Assembly: GCA_028583605.1 (NCBI GenBank)
Contig: CM053331.1
Coordinates: 6,420,508 to 6,484,507 of the forward strand
DNA: 64,000 nucleotides
Source of the DNA: Dastarcus helophoroides
Lineage: Eukaryota; Arthropoda; Insecta; Coleoptera; Bothrideridae
Direction of reading: 5' to 3'
How positions within the stretch are numbered: position 1 is the first letter of the stretch; every line of letters starts with the position of its first letter. The notes below the pieces were generated by a model. The model was not told the origin of the DNA. It ran no database searches and saw nothing but the letters and a program-made list of their open reading frames with translations. Made by a program: the position numbers and the translations under genes. Below are positions 24,213 through 36,469 of the stretch, piece by piece.

Positions 24213-24862
24213 TTTATTCTTCGAAGTTCATTTTCTTAAAATTAAGATGTTTTTGAAAGTCTTTTGTCCTTTATAAACGACTATTCCCAGAATTTGAATA
24301 TTTTCTCAAAATTAGATTTTTTGTGTGGAATTTCAATTCGTTCTTGAGATTTAGCCCCCTTTTTAAACATTTTTCTTAAAAACCTGAAAAATGTCCAAAA
24401 TTCGAGAAAAGTCAAAATTTTCAGCGGTCGCTATTTGTTAAAAAAGCTAAATATTAAGAAAAATGGCAAATTTTCGAAATAAATAAACAGTTTTCAAAAC
24501 AAAGGTCCAAAGAGTAGCATCTTGAAAATAAAATTTAAATTTCCAAAAAAGGCTAACTTTAAGAAAAAGGCGAATTTAGAGGAAAAATTCGATCGAATAT
24601 TGAGATAAAAATCAAAATTTCGTAAAAAATTAAAACCAGGAAAATTTCTAGAATTCTAAAGATCGAAATTTTCGGAAAAAGCCCAATATTCGGAATTTTC
24701 AAAAAAAGCGAATTGTCGAGAAAACTTCGAATTGGATAAAAAAATCGAAATTTTCCAGGGAAAGTCAAAATTTTGAGAAAAAATTTTGATTGAGGATAGT
24801 CAAAATATAAAGGGAAAATTCGCACACAAAATCTAATTTTGAGAATATTCGTTTATAATATG

Positions 24863-26226
24863 CAGGGTGGACCGACCATAAGTTATGGTACACAGAGCAA
24901 TGGTGGATTATTCTAATAAAAATAATGTGATTTAACTACATTTACCTTATGCCAAAAGTTGATATTAACAGAGATAGAGGGTGTCAAAGTTGAAAAAAAA
25001 AATTTTTTTTCCTATAATTATGGAATGCATTGTAATATAGGCACGAAATTTGGCACAAGGGGGTTTATTAAGTCGACAAACTCTAATTCGCTAACATATT
25101 ACCAATAGCTGATAGGGGGGCGCTACCTGCGCTATCCTGCATAATTCTAAATCATCATAACTTTTTTGTGCACCCACGTATATGAATTTTAAATAGGTTA
25201 TTTTATTTCCCCATATTTTTTACGTAAAAAAGGTATACTTTCAGAAAATTGGTACGAGCAACCGTTTCCAAGATATTTGCCTTTAAAGCTTGACATGCCT
25301 TGGTTTTAAATTACTAAGAAAAAAAAAATTTTCGAAGTAGCCTTGAGAAAAAAGTAATCATAAGGCAGCTTTGAAACTATTTATGTCAAATATTACTTTG
25401 CTGATAATATTATTACCTAAATTTTGAAAATCTCAATAAAGAAAATCCAAAAAATTAAAAGTTAATTTATTTCCTAATATAGAGATATGAGATATGATGT
25501 CCGAGTCCGCACAAGAAAATTTTAATAGTTTAGGTAGTCAAAGCAGATATTTGGAGATGAATTTCAATAAAAGATAGCTAGATTTTTAATTGTTTACAAT
25601 CCCTTTACATGAAAAAGGTTATTTCCCACATACTTATTTTTGAAAATAAATTTTGTTTTGGTATTTTATTTAAATTTGTTTAAGACAATTAAAAACTATG
25701 TGTAATAATAATGTCAGTAGAGTAATATTTGATATAAACTATTTTAGAGTCAGTTTTATTACTTTTATTTCGAAATCTACTTCAAAAAATTTACATTTAC
25801 GTAAATTAAAATAAATGTAGGGTAAACTTTGAAGGCAAATATCTTGAAAACGGTTGCTTGTTTCAATATTTAGAAAGTATACCTTTTTTACGTAAAAAAT
25901 GTAGGTAAATGAAAATACCTATTTAAAATAAGTGTACATAAAGGCACAAAAAAGTTATGATGCTTTAGAATAATACAAGGTAGCGCAGGTTACGCCCCCT
26001 ATGAGTTACTGACAATCTGTTAGCAAATTAGAATTTCTTGACCAAAGAGATCCCCCTGCGCCAAATTTCTTGTCTGTAGTGAAATGTGTTCATCAGTTAG
26101 ATGAAAAAATCCCAATTCTTTTTTCAACTTTGACACCCTGTATCTCTGTTAATATCAACTTTTAGTATAAAGTAAATGTGGCTAAATCACTCTTGCTGTA
26201 TGTACAATTACTTATGGTCCACCCTG
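24863..26226. mobile_element. MITE with about 400-bp terminal inverted repeats (CAGGGTGGACC ends)
   Basis: Ends are CAGGGTGGACC...ATAAGT on the left and ACTTATGGTCCACCCTG on the right, next to TATG/TATA, suggesting a TA target as in Tc1/mariner relatives. The left arm (24863 to about 25290) is inverted at about 25830-26226, with matching blocks such as TTTTACGTAAAAAAGGTATAC, CAAATATCTTGAAAACGGTTGC, CAACTTTGACACCCTGT and AGCTGATAGGGGGGCGCTACC-like sequence. The central 0.5 kb has no ORF, so this is a non-autonomous element. Confidence 0.75.
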
Positions 26227-26532
26227 TATAATTTTGAGAAAATGACGAACTTCGACGAAAAAATTGATATCACCAGATTTTGAGATAGGGTTGGAATCTT
26301 AAAAAAGGTGGATTTTGTGAAAAATGTCCAAATTTCGAAAGAAAGACAAATTTCGAGAAAAAAAAACCATTACTTATGGTCCACCCTGTATAATTTTGAG
26401 AAAATGACGAACTTCGACGAAAAAATTGATATCACCAGATTTTGAGATAGGGTTGGAATCTTAAAAAAGGTGGATTTTGTGAAAAATGTCCAAATTTCGA
26501 GAAAAAAAAAACGAAACTTCCAAAAACAACAC
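26211..26532. repeat. 161-bp tandem duplication including the MITE right end
   Basis: CTTATGGTCCACCCTGTATA and the following A-rich sequence (AATGACGAACTTCGACG, AGATAGGGTTGGAATC, AAAGGTGGATTTTGTG) occur at 26211 and again at 26372, almost identical. The second copy shows that the duplication occurred after MITE insertion and copied its terminus into host repeat DNA. Confidence 0.85.
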
Positions 26533-27430
26533 TGAAACTGTGAGAAAATGACGAACTTCGAAAAAAAATTGATTTTGAGATAAAGTTGAAATCTCAAAAA
26601 GACGGATTTTGTGGGACATGTCACACTTTCGAAAAAAAAAAGACAAATTTCGAGGAAAAAACGAAACTTCTAAAAACAAAAATGATTTTTCTTTAAAAAT
26701 TCTAAATTTCGAGAATAAATCGAGATTTTCGAAAAAATTATCGAAACTTTGCGAAAAGGATCTGAATTTTGAAAAAAAGGTTTAATTTGAGTTAAATTTT
26801 CCACAAACACTTCGATTTTATGGAAATTTGGAAAAAATCGAATTTTAAAATTGGATCGAAATTTTAAGAGAAAAAAGTCGAAATTTCGCGGCTGAATATT
26901 TATTTTCTCTCGATTGGTAGTCAGGGGGGACAGGCGTGCCTCACTCTGCCTCCTGTAGCATCAGAAAATGTACAATATTGAGATAAAATGTCGAAATTTT
27001 GATAAACAAGTTTACAGTTCCAAAAAATTGGATTAAAAAAAACAGCTGAAATTTACAAAGAAATTCAAGACTTTCAAAAAATATCTTTCAAAATTTTCAC
27101 ATAAATATTTTTCCTTCAAATGTTCTTTTTTATCAGGATTGAGAAGATAGAATTTGTGAAAAAAATAGAATTAAAAAAAAAGTAGAAATCAGAAAAAGTC
27201 AAATTTTGAGAAATTGCGAAATTTCGAAAAAAAACGGCGAAAAACAAATAGAAATTTTGAGTCTTGATTGATAAAAGAAGTTAAATTTTATGAATAAATT
27301 GGAAATTTTAAAAGAAAAAGATAAAATTTGTGAAAAAATACGAAATTTGAGAAAAAAGTCGAAATTTCGAAAAAATGTTTCCAGAAAAGGAAAAATTTTT
27401 ATAGAGTTGGAAATTTTTGGAAAAGCTCCT

Positions 27431-28567
27431 CCAGTTGGATGCATTTAAATTTCGGTTTGCTGCATAAACCAATAATAAACACAATCAGGGCCGGATCTAG
27501 ACTTGCTAATGACCTAAACTATTTGAGATAGTGGGGGCCTTAACCCATAGCTTGTATAGCTTATATGTAAATGCTACACCGTATGTAATATTTAAAAAAA
27601 AAATGGTGAAAGAACAACTTTGGTATAATTTTAAGTTTAAGAAGTCTTTTATGAGATGTTTTTATTATGTGTTCACTTCGTTAAGCTTTTTGGTCACCTG
27701 TGCCTTCTCTAAAAATTCCAGATTTTTTATTTTTACTCTCTCATTTTCTCTAATTTTAGTAAAATGTTACAGGATTTGTTTAGAACCTTCGTAATTAAAA
27801 TATTCCTCGAAGTATTTTAGGAATTTTTCAGTAGTATTAAAATTGTGCAAATATATCTCCTCTATAGTCTATATTACTCTATATGATGAAACAATTTAAG
27901 AAAGAGATAAAATCATCTCTCACCTGTTAGGATGCGCTGTCGTCCTACTTACAACCGTCAAATATGTGGTAGCATTATACGAATTTATACGTGTATATGT
28001 TGTAAATGCACGTCTCTTCTTCTGACAAGAAAAAAGCACAAACTAGTTCGTACAGACAGACAATACACACGAAGTACCGGCTTATACGACCAGCTATGAT
28101 GTTCATAGTATCGTAAGAAGCAAGCAAGGCGGTTCTCAGCTCTTGAATTCCCAAGGACATGTCCCCACTACAGCAAAGTATGCATTTGGTGGCATTTTTC
28201 TAGACAAATCATAGACGTACTGATCCCGATAAAATATAATCAAACGGTACAATATTTCATTATGTAAAGGAAGACGCAAATAGAACATGAAAAAAAAAGT
28301 TTGGTTTAAATTCCTGACACATTATTTCAATTGTTATTAAAAACAACGTAACTGTAATTATCAAAAATGAGAATTATTTTAAAACGAGCTGATATGTCAC
28401 CTAGCGAAGTGCCTGGAGCATTAAAAATGAAAAAACCTAGGATTACAGTTACAGTAAGTGAAATTAAATAAAAATATATGGAATGTTCAGCCAACAATAT
28501 ATGTAAAAAAGTTTACCTATTAAAAAATTGTGATCTTCATTAAAAAATAATAGTAATAATAATAAAT
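27431..28567. other. Intron sequence, no gene recognised
   Basis: Mixed intronic DNA. A GGGCCGGATC...GTGGGGGCC pair near 27.49-27.54 kb resembles a MITE terminus. GTAACTGTAAT (about 28349) and ATTACAGTTAC (about 28442) form a short inverted pair. Open frames here lack recognisable domains. Confidence 0.4.
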
Positions 28568-28710
28568 TGGGTGTTTCAAAATAAGGTGCTCATACTTAAG
28601 GAGCATAATCCTCGAGCGATTTTAAGAAAAAAAAGTTTATATCAATATAGGTCCGTAACCGCTTTATTTTTAAGTTACAGGGTCTTAAAAATTAAGAAAA
28701 AAATACTAAA
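28568..28710. mobile_element. MITE-like fragment hosting the Tigger insertion
   Basis: GGGTGTTTCAAAATAAGG and TACTTAAGGAGCATAATCC, followed by AACCGCTTTATTTTTAAG, resemble the end of a widespread arthropod repeat. Related-looking sequence continues beyond the Tigger insertion from 30568 (AAACTACTCAAAATATTTTT, GCAAAAACGCGATTTTTTTG) to about 30700. Family assignment is from memory only. Confidence 0.35.
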
Positions 28711-28898
28711 TACAGTAAAAGCTCTTTATTCGCGGGGTATATGTTCCATAAATATGCCGCGAATACAGAAACCGTGAATACGGAATGGTAATTAATATGG
28801 GATTATAGGGGATACGTTCCTGGGTGACAAAATAAAAAAAAACAAATATATAAAAAAATCAATTTAATTGAAGTGTTTGAACATTTCGATTAATTATC

Positions 28899-30307
28899 CT
28901 AAGGCTTAGGCAATGGTTTGAAAAATTTTGTAATTTTCTCTTGCTTGACAGTTTTTAAAAGCTCCTTCAATTCAGACTGATACGCAGCAGTCGCACTAGC
29001 AATTTGCCTCTTAAAAATAAGACTTCGTTCCATAGACGGATCAATGTTCATAAAGAAACCGCAAAGCTTATTTGCCATTCTTAAACCTTCAGTAAGATTT
29101 TTCAAATTAAATATCACGTTTCCACCGCTTGTTGAAGCCTCTTCTTCAATGGGCTGTAAATTTAACATTTCCTCCAAGTCGGTTCTAGTCAAATCTTCAT
29201 CTTGCGATTCAAGCAATTCCTGAATGTCACTTGATTCTATCTGTTCGAACCCATCTCGTCCTATTCCATTCGCGATTCGGCTATGTTTGCAGTCCAAGTT
29301 TGAACTTGCACAGATTTTTCGTCATTTTTCGTAGTCAGAGCAGGCCAGCAAGACTTCAATGTGTGTGGCTTCAGTTCTTTCAATGATTCTTTTATGTTTA
29401 CGATGCATTTTGCTATGTCAAATTTTTTCCAGCATTCCATAACATTCATATCAGGATTACATTCCATATTATCCAGTATAATTTTGAAGGTTCGTTTAAT
29501 GTAATAGAGCTTAAAGGCCTGGATTATTCCTTGGTCCATAGGTTGAAGCAAAGCCGTCGTGTTGGGAGGTAAACGTGTCACTTTTATATTTGGATGCAAA
29601 GTTTCAAGTTCGCGAGGATGACCTGGTGCATTGTCCAAAATTAGAAGTGCCTTAAAGTCTGATTTCTGTTTTTTTAAATAAGTTTCCACTTCAGAAACAA
29701 AACAGTGCCGGAACCAGTCACAAAAAATAGCGTTTGTAAATCCACGCGACCAAAACACTGACAGGTTGTCCTTGTTTTGATTTTTTAAAGCCCGAGGATT
29801 AAACGCTCTGTGAAGCATCAGTGGCTTAATAACACAATCTCCAGATGCATTAGAACACAGCAGCAGTGTAACTCTATCCTTTGCTGCCTAAAGGCAGCAA
29901 AGGATAGATAGGAGAAGTTTGCTCCTAGATTTAAGACTTTTCGCTTTTAAAAATGAATGTTTTGTTTGGTATTCTCTTCCAAAACAGTGCAGTTTCTTTT
30001 GCATTAAATATTTGCTCAGATTTGTATCTTCCATCAGCTGCTAGGTTTGCAAATTCTTTTGGATATCGTTCTGCTGTAGCAGTGTCTACAAATCCTGCTT
30101 CTCCAACGATTTTAATGTTATGCAATGATTGCCTCACCTTAAATTTATTGAACCAACCTTCCAATGCTTGAAAACTCCCATCTGTACATTCACCACTACA
30201 ACTACCTTCAGGTTCTTTCTTTAAAATGAGCGTACAGACGCTTTGCCTTCTCCCGGACCATTGGACCACTTAGGGGCACCCTTTTTTGGTTGCAGTCTTC
30301 GATCCAT
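28899..30307 (-). pseudogene. Tigger/pogo transposase pseudogene (CENP-B-like, DDE)
   Basis: Three minus-strand segments give a near-complete transposase. A possible start is at 30307 (MDRRLQPKKGAPKWS), after which the frame breaks. Segment 30269-29931 covers the CENP-B-type DNA-binding region (FQALEGWFNKFK) and the start of the DDE domain (NAKETALFWKRIPNK). Segment 29818-29261 has VFWSRGFTN, LLILDNAPGHP and LLQPMDQGIIQAFK. Segment 29297-28899 is the acidic C-terminus. The first catalytic Asp is replaced by Lys (NAKET where the family has NADET), and the third, normally in an IADC-like context, also reads Lys (DIAKC). Part of the N-terminal helix-turn-helix is missing. An inverted microduplication at 29874-29907 breaks the middle. 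Inactive. Confidence 0.85.
29874..29907. repeat. 16-bp palindrome inside the Tigger pseudogene
   Basis: CTATCCTTTGCTGCCT (29874-29889) and its exact reverse complement (29892-29907) are separated by AA. The right arm matches the expected transposase reading (AAKDRVTLLL), so the left arm looks like a templated inverted copy that broke the frame. Confidence 0.8.
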
Positions 30308-30759
30308 AATGACAACGCTATCATTTAACAACATACTTTAGGCAAAAGTGTAATAAGATCTATTTTACTTTTTTTATTAGTCCATTTGACGCCATTTACA
30401 AAGGATATTGGGTTGGATACCTATTGGAATCCTTTTATTATTATGTATGTACTTATTAGATCCGCGAATAAAGAACTTTTTAGCCGCGAATATTGGGTCG
30501 CATTTTTTTAATCCGCGAATAGTGAAAACGCGAATAAAGGAAGCGCGAATAAGGAGCTGTTACTGTACTATGAAACTACTCAAAATATTTTTTTCCATTT
30601 TGGTAGATACTAACTAGGCAAAAACGCGATTTTTTTGCGGGAAAAATATTTGCTTTTCTACCATCAATGGCATCCATGATAATATGGTACGTCACTGCTT
30701 TTTTACAAATTAAGTACCAATTTCATAAACGACCTTTATTTCTTGGTAAAAATGCTCCC

Positions 30760-33640
30760 TTGATTTTTTTTTCTCTGATGAACTGTTTTCGGTTAAAACA
30801 AGTATTTACCTTTAAATACTTTTTAAAATTTTTGTCCATTTTGAAAACTTCCAATTTACTGAAATTTTCGATCTTTTTCAATCGTACTCGACTTATCGAT
30901 CAGTTCACCTTTTTGAAAAATTTGACTTTTTAAACATTTCAATATTATTCATTTGAAATTTCAACTTCTCTGAAAAAATCAAAATGTCGACTTTTGTTTC
31001 ATGAATTTTCCTATGATACACATTTTATTTCCAAATTTTAAATTTTTTATTAAAATTTCGACTTTTTCAAAACTTTCACTGTAACATTTTTTTCATACCA
31101 CTTTGATTGGTCCAAAATTTAGACATTTCTAAAAATTTTCCTTTTTTCAAAATTTCGAATTTTACCAATTTTCGACTTTTCTGATGATTTTAATTTTTTT
31201 TAAGCCTATCTTTTTCGAAAATTTTAGATTTTTTAGAAAGCTTGACAGTGAAGATTTTTTAAAATATCCAGTTTTTTAAAAAACTTCTATTTTTTCAAGA
31301 TTTTGATTTTATTTCAAAATTTAGATTTTTTTTAGGAAATTTCGTCTTCTTATCAATATTAAAATTTTCGACTTTTAAAATTTGGACTCTTTTTAAATTT
31401 ATGTCTTAAGAAACTTTGTTTTTTTCTAATTTTTGTTTTTAAAAATGTAGATTTTATTTTCTAAAAATTCGACGTTTCTCCAAATTTAAACTTTGAAAAT
31501 TCTTACTTTTTTAAAATTTAATTTTTCTTTCAATTTAGACTTTTCCAAAAAGCTCTACTTTTTTGAAAACATTGGAATTTTTTAATTTTTTAAAAATGTT
31601 GACTTTATTCGAAAATTTCTAGTTGTTTAAATTGCGACATTAAAATGTCGACTATATTTTGAACTATTTTGCAAAATTTCGAATTTATTTGATACCTTCG
31701 CTGCTTTTTAAAATTTACGATTTTTTCTAAATTGGGATCTTTTTAAAAATATTCAATAAAAAATTCTAACTTTTAAAAAAATGACATTTACTTTCTTTTT
31801 AAATTTTAATTAGCCAAAATTTGATGTTTTTCAACATTTTTACTTTTTCACTTTTTATGAAAGTTTAGAATTTTTTGATAATTTTCAGTTTCCTTTAATA
31901 TTTAGGCTCTTCGAAAATCGGCTTTTTTTTTGAAAATTTAACTAAAAATGCTTCATGTTTTTTTAAATCTCCATATATCTTTAGAATACTGATTATATTT
32001 AAAATTCGAATTATTTTTCAAAATTTCAACTTTTGTAAACGTTTTTTTGAAATGTTCTGCATTTTATCAAAATTCTTGAATTTTTTGAAAAGGTCGACTT
32101 TTTAAAGTATCTTTTCAAAATACAGTATTTTTCAAAAGTTTAATTTTATTTGAATCCCAATTTCCTGTCGAAATTTAGAAATGTGTCGAAATTTCGTCGT
32201 TTTTTAAAATTTTGACCTTTAAAATTTTCACTTTCTTTAAAGTTTCGCCTTTATCCAAAAATATCTATTTTTTTTTATTCGACTCTTGTTAAAATTTTGG
32301 ATTATTTTGCAAGCATTTGTTGCATTTTAAAATTTTTAATTTATTTCGAAAATTTGATTTTTTTTCAAAATGTTGATATTTTCGATATTTTGGCTGTTTT
32401 TTAAAAGTCATACCTTTTTTCTGAAAACTTCCGACATTTATTAACTAAATTATTTTTTAATATTTGTGGTTTTTTTGTCAGAGTCTTAACTAACAAAAAT
32501 TTCGAAATTTTTGTTAATATTGACTTTATTTAAAATTTGAGCTTTTCGAAAATTTGGGTTTTTAGGGGATTTTACTGAAAATTCTTCATTTTTTTTTAAA
32601 TTTTGACATTTTTTCACAATTTCGAATTTGTTAAATTTCAGACTATTTTTAAAAATCTAAACTTTTTTTCGAAAATTCGGGCAGTTTTTAAAAGGTCGGA
32701 TTTTTGGAAGTTTTAACTTTTTAAGAAAGCTTCAAACTTTCCAAAATTTTGACTTTTTTTTGAAAGTTTGGAGTGTTTTGGAGAATTTCCACTTTCCTTG
32801 GAATTTCGAATTTTTTTTGGATCTTTTCTAAAAATTCAACATTCCAACTAATTCTTTTTTTTGTTGAGGATTTTGAATTTTTCTGAATGAATATTTATTT
32901 ACTTTTTTACTTAATTTCAATAAAAGTCGAAACCTTAATTCTAAATTGACAATCAAAACAAGTCCAAATTCTAAAAAGTAATGCGAGATGTTCAAAAAAT
33001 TCTAAATTTTTGTAAGTCAAAATTTTAGAATCAGAATGTTCAAAACATGTTAAAATGTCGAATAAATCCGAAAATTTTGAAAAATGGAGATTTTTATAAG
33101 TAAAAATTTGCAAAAGGGCAGTTTTCAAAAATATTGAAGTTTTGCAAAAATTTCGTATTTAATTTAAAAAAAAATCTAAATATTGAGTCTTGAAAGAAAA
33201 CCACACAATTTGAAAAATCAAAATTTTTGAAAAATAAAAATAGAAAAATTTTTAACAATTTGAAAAATAGATTAATTTAAAAAAATGAAAAAGCCAAATT
33301 TTTCAAAAAAATAGAAATTGTAAAGACAAGTTTTAAGAAATGTCGACATTTTATAAAAAGTTAAAATTTAAAAAAAAAACAGTCGAAATTCTGAAAAAAA
33401 ATCGGATAAATTAAAAAAATCAAAATATTGACAAATGGTCAAATAACTCAAAAAAAGCGATTTTTGAAAAAAGTTAAAATTTTCAAAAAAAATTGGAAAA
33501 CTGAATAAATGGGGGAATATTCAAAAACTTTCGAAATTTCAATAAATACGTTTACAATTTTTAAAAACATGGTTTTTAAAAAAAGTAACAAGTGTCAAAA
33601 AAGTTTAAAAAATCGAAATAATGAACCTCAACATTAGCAT
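30760..33640. repeat. Head-to-head T-rich / A-rich quasi-repeat block (axis near 32.9 kb)
   Basis: 30.76-32.88 kb is T-rich on the plus strand (TTTCGAATTTTACC, TTTGACATTTTTTC). From about 32.9 kb it is A-rich (AAAGTCGAAACCTTAAT, AAAATTTGAAAAAT) to 33.64 kb. No coding signal; no higher-order unit noticed. Confidence 0.65.
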
Positions 33641-34605
33641 AGTTTTAGAATTCGTTAAAATTGAAAACGGTTTCTCTCTCAGAGTCACAGCGTGTACTGT
33701 TAATAAACGAATGCAACATAATGGGTAATGTATTTACAAACTATTTTAATCATGAGAAAAATGTCTTCCCATGAGACATCGCCGTACTTGTTGCTGGAAG
33801 AGAATGTCTTATAAATAACGTATCTGCCTTCCAGAGCAGCTGTAATATGCACAAGTAGAAATTCTTTGACGATAAATTATGAATGCTCACATTTTTATAA
33901 TGAGTTGATCAAACAAATTCGCAAATTGCACATGTTTAAAAACAATTTCGCTTATCTCCTTTTATCTTAAGTACTTAAGTACAAATAAACAGTAAACTTT
34001 TTTTAACTTTTTTACATAAAGTTGGCTACTGATTTCGACAACTCTGAAGGTGGAGATACTGGTTGAAATAGAATGTTAATTAAATGCTCTGTAATTAAAC
34101 AATGCGATGCACATCCATAATTAAAAAATTAAAAAGTTACTTCACCCAGTAACCTTTGCAACCCTTTAGGGTTACGTAGTACTTTTGGTTATAAAAAAAT
34201 GACTTTATTACATTCACGTACCATGCGTGCTAAATTTGATTCAAATATCTTTAAAAAATCACAAATAAAAAATTATTTTTTTTAACTAAAATTTTAAAAC
34301 CTCGTATCTTTTTTACTAAGAATTTGCAGATATCTGTTTATAAGTTCATATAAAGCATTTTGCTTAAAATTTGTCTTTTTATTAAATGTTTCATTTAAGG
34401 CACTTCACTCTGTATAAACAATTTATAGTTATCGCTTTTTTTGAATTAGTATCGATAATGGTCGAAATTTGACCAATTTTCTTAGTAAAATAATGGAAAT
34501 TCAAGCTCCTCATATAATAAATTAATTCAAATTTATTCGCATGCAAATTCTCAATTTTTTCCTCGACGCTAAGAGGAAAAGAGTGGGAGCATGAATATGT
34601 TGAAG
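33641..34605. other. Intron sequence without recognised features
   Basis: Less repetitive sequence. TTACTTCACCCAGTAACC near 34140 and GGCACTTCACTCTGTATAAAC near 34400 could be degraded MITE ends but do not form a convincing inverted pair. Confidence 0.4.
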
Positions 34606-35960
34606 TTATTTGAAACTGTCAACTTTTTTAAAATTTCCCACTTTTTCAAAATTTAGGTTTCTTATAATTTCGATTTTTTACAGAATTTCAACTTTTTCTC
34701 GAAAATTAATTTTTTAAAAAATCAACGTTTTTCAAAATTTTGATTTTTCTTATTTTTGAAAATGGGATGTTACAAATTTTAAGTATTGTGTTGACCACCC
34801 TTTTTTAAAGTTTTTACTATTACTTCGAAAATTTCGAAATCTTGTAATTTCGACTTTTTCGAGGATTTTTACTTTTTTTAAACATTTGGACTTTAGTTCT
34901 AATCAATTTTTTTGAAATTTCGGCTTTAGGCGTTCCCAAAATTTATTTTTTTCTAAATTCCGACATTTTTGGAAAATTTGGCTTATTTTTAATGCCGATT
35001 TTCACATTTTTATCGTTAATAAAGTTTAATAGTTATGAATTTTGACTTTGTCTCAAAATTTTGACTTTCCTTTGAAAATTTCGACCTCTTGAATATTTTT
35101 ACTGATTTTTGATTTCGATATTTTGTAGATATTTCAACGTTTTAATATTTCGACATTTTAAAATTTCCACTATTTTCGAAATTTCGATTTATGTTGAGAA
35201 TTTTGATTTTCAAAATTCCCTACTATTTACAAATTTTGACTTTAAAAACTCCCACATTTCCAAAATTTCGACTTTTTATAGAAATTTTGACTTCTAGCGT
35301 TTGACTTTCGAAAAATTGTTTTCATGAAAATTTGCTTGACTAATTTTTAAACATTACATTTTTCGAAAATTTCAATTCTTTCAAAATTTCGATCTTTTTC
35401 TAGAAAAATTCTCGTTTTTTGACATTTTTTGGAGACTTTCAAATTTGTAAATTATACTTTTATTTTCAATTTGCCCGATTTTTCAAAATTTCGACAATTT
35501 TGAAAATTTAAACTTTAACTTTTTTCTTTAGATTTCGACTATTTTTAAATGTTTCAAATGTTTTTTTTTAATTTTTGATTTTTTTGAAAAGTTTAACTTT
35601 TTGGAAAATAACTTTCTCAATTTTATTTAAAATTTCATTTCAAGTTTTTCAAAAATTAGACCTTTTCTCAAAATTTTTACTTATTTTGAGCATTTCAGCA
35701 ATCAAAATTTAGCCTTGTTTAAAAATTGTAGCATTTTTGAAAATTTTGACTTAAAAAATTGTTTTCGCGAAATGTTGACTTTTTTTGTAAATTATGACTT
35801 TTTAAAAAAATTCTACTTTGTTAAAAATGTAGCCTTACCTCAGAAATTAGGTTTTTTTCAAAACGACTTTTTTCAATATTTAGATTTTTTTGAAAATTTC
35901 GATTTTGTTTCAAATTTAAAATCAATTTTTGTTTGTGGAAATAAAGAGATTGTTTTTAAA
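34606..35960. repeat. T-rich quasi-periodic block left of the GA microsatellite
   Basis: Runs such as TTTCGACTTTTTATAG and TTTTCAAAATTTCGAC; non-coding low complexity. Together with the A-rich block at 36.47-37.44 kb it forms an inverted arrangement around the microsatellite. Confidence 0.65.
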
Positions 35961-35962
35961 AA

Positions 35963-36464
<502 letters not shown>

Positions 36465-36469
36465 TTCGT

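Larger units (their letters stand above)
10666..24350. repeat. T-rich quasi-periodic block (plus-strand T runs with TTCGA/CGACTTT words)
   Basis: About 13.7 kb in which runs of T are broken every 20-30 bases by TTTCGAAATTT, TTCGACTTTTT, TTCCACTTTT and related words. Open frames here are low-complexity Phe/Leu/Ser strings and do not code. From about 12 kb onward the words are organised into the higher-order array described separately. A family A element is inserted at 11135-11423 and a family B inverted dimer at 23992-24212. Confidence 0.8.
24351..27430. repeat. A-rich quasi-periodic block, mirror of the preceding T-rich block
   Basis: From about 24.35 kb the plus strand switches to A runs broken by AAAGTCGAAATTT, AAATTTCGAGAAAA and similar words, the reverse complement of the T-rich class. 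It is interrupted by the MITE at 24863-26226 and by a short GC-rich patch at about 26890-26960. No coding content. Confidence 0.7.
28713..30565 (-). mobile_element. Tigger-like (pogo superfamily) DNA transposon, dead
   Basis: Flanked by TA on both sides (28711-28712, 30566-30567). Inverted ends are CAGTAAAAGCTCTTTATTCG on the left and, reverse-complemented, CAGTAACAGCTCCTTATTCG on the right, with subterminal repeats of 'CCGCGAAT(A)' typical of Tigger ends. At 1853 bp it is shorter than a full-length Tigger. It encodes one broken transposase on the minus strand. Confidence 0.85.
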
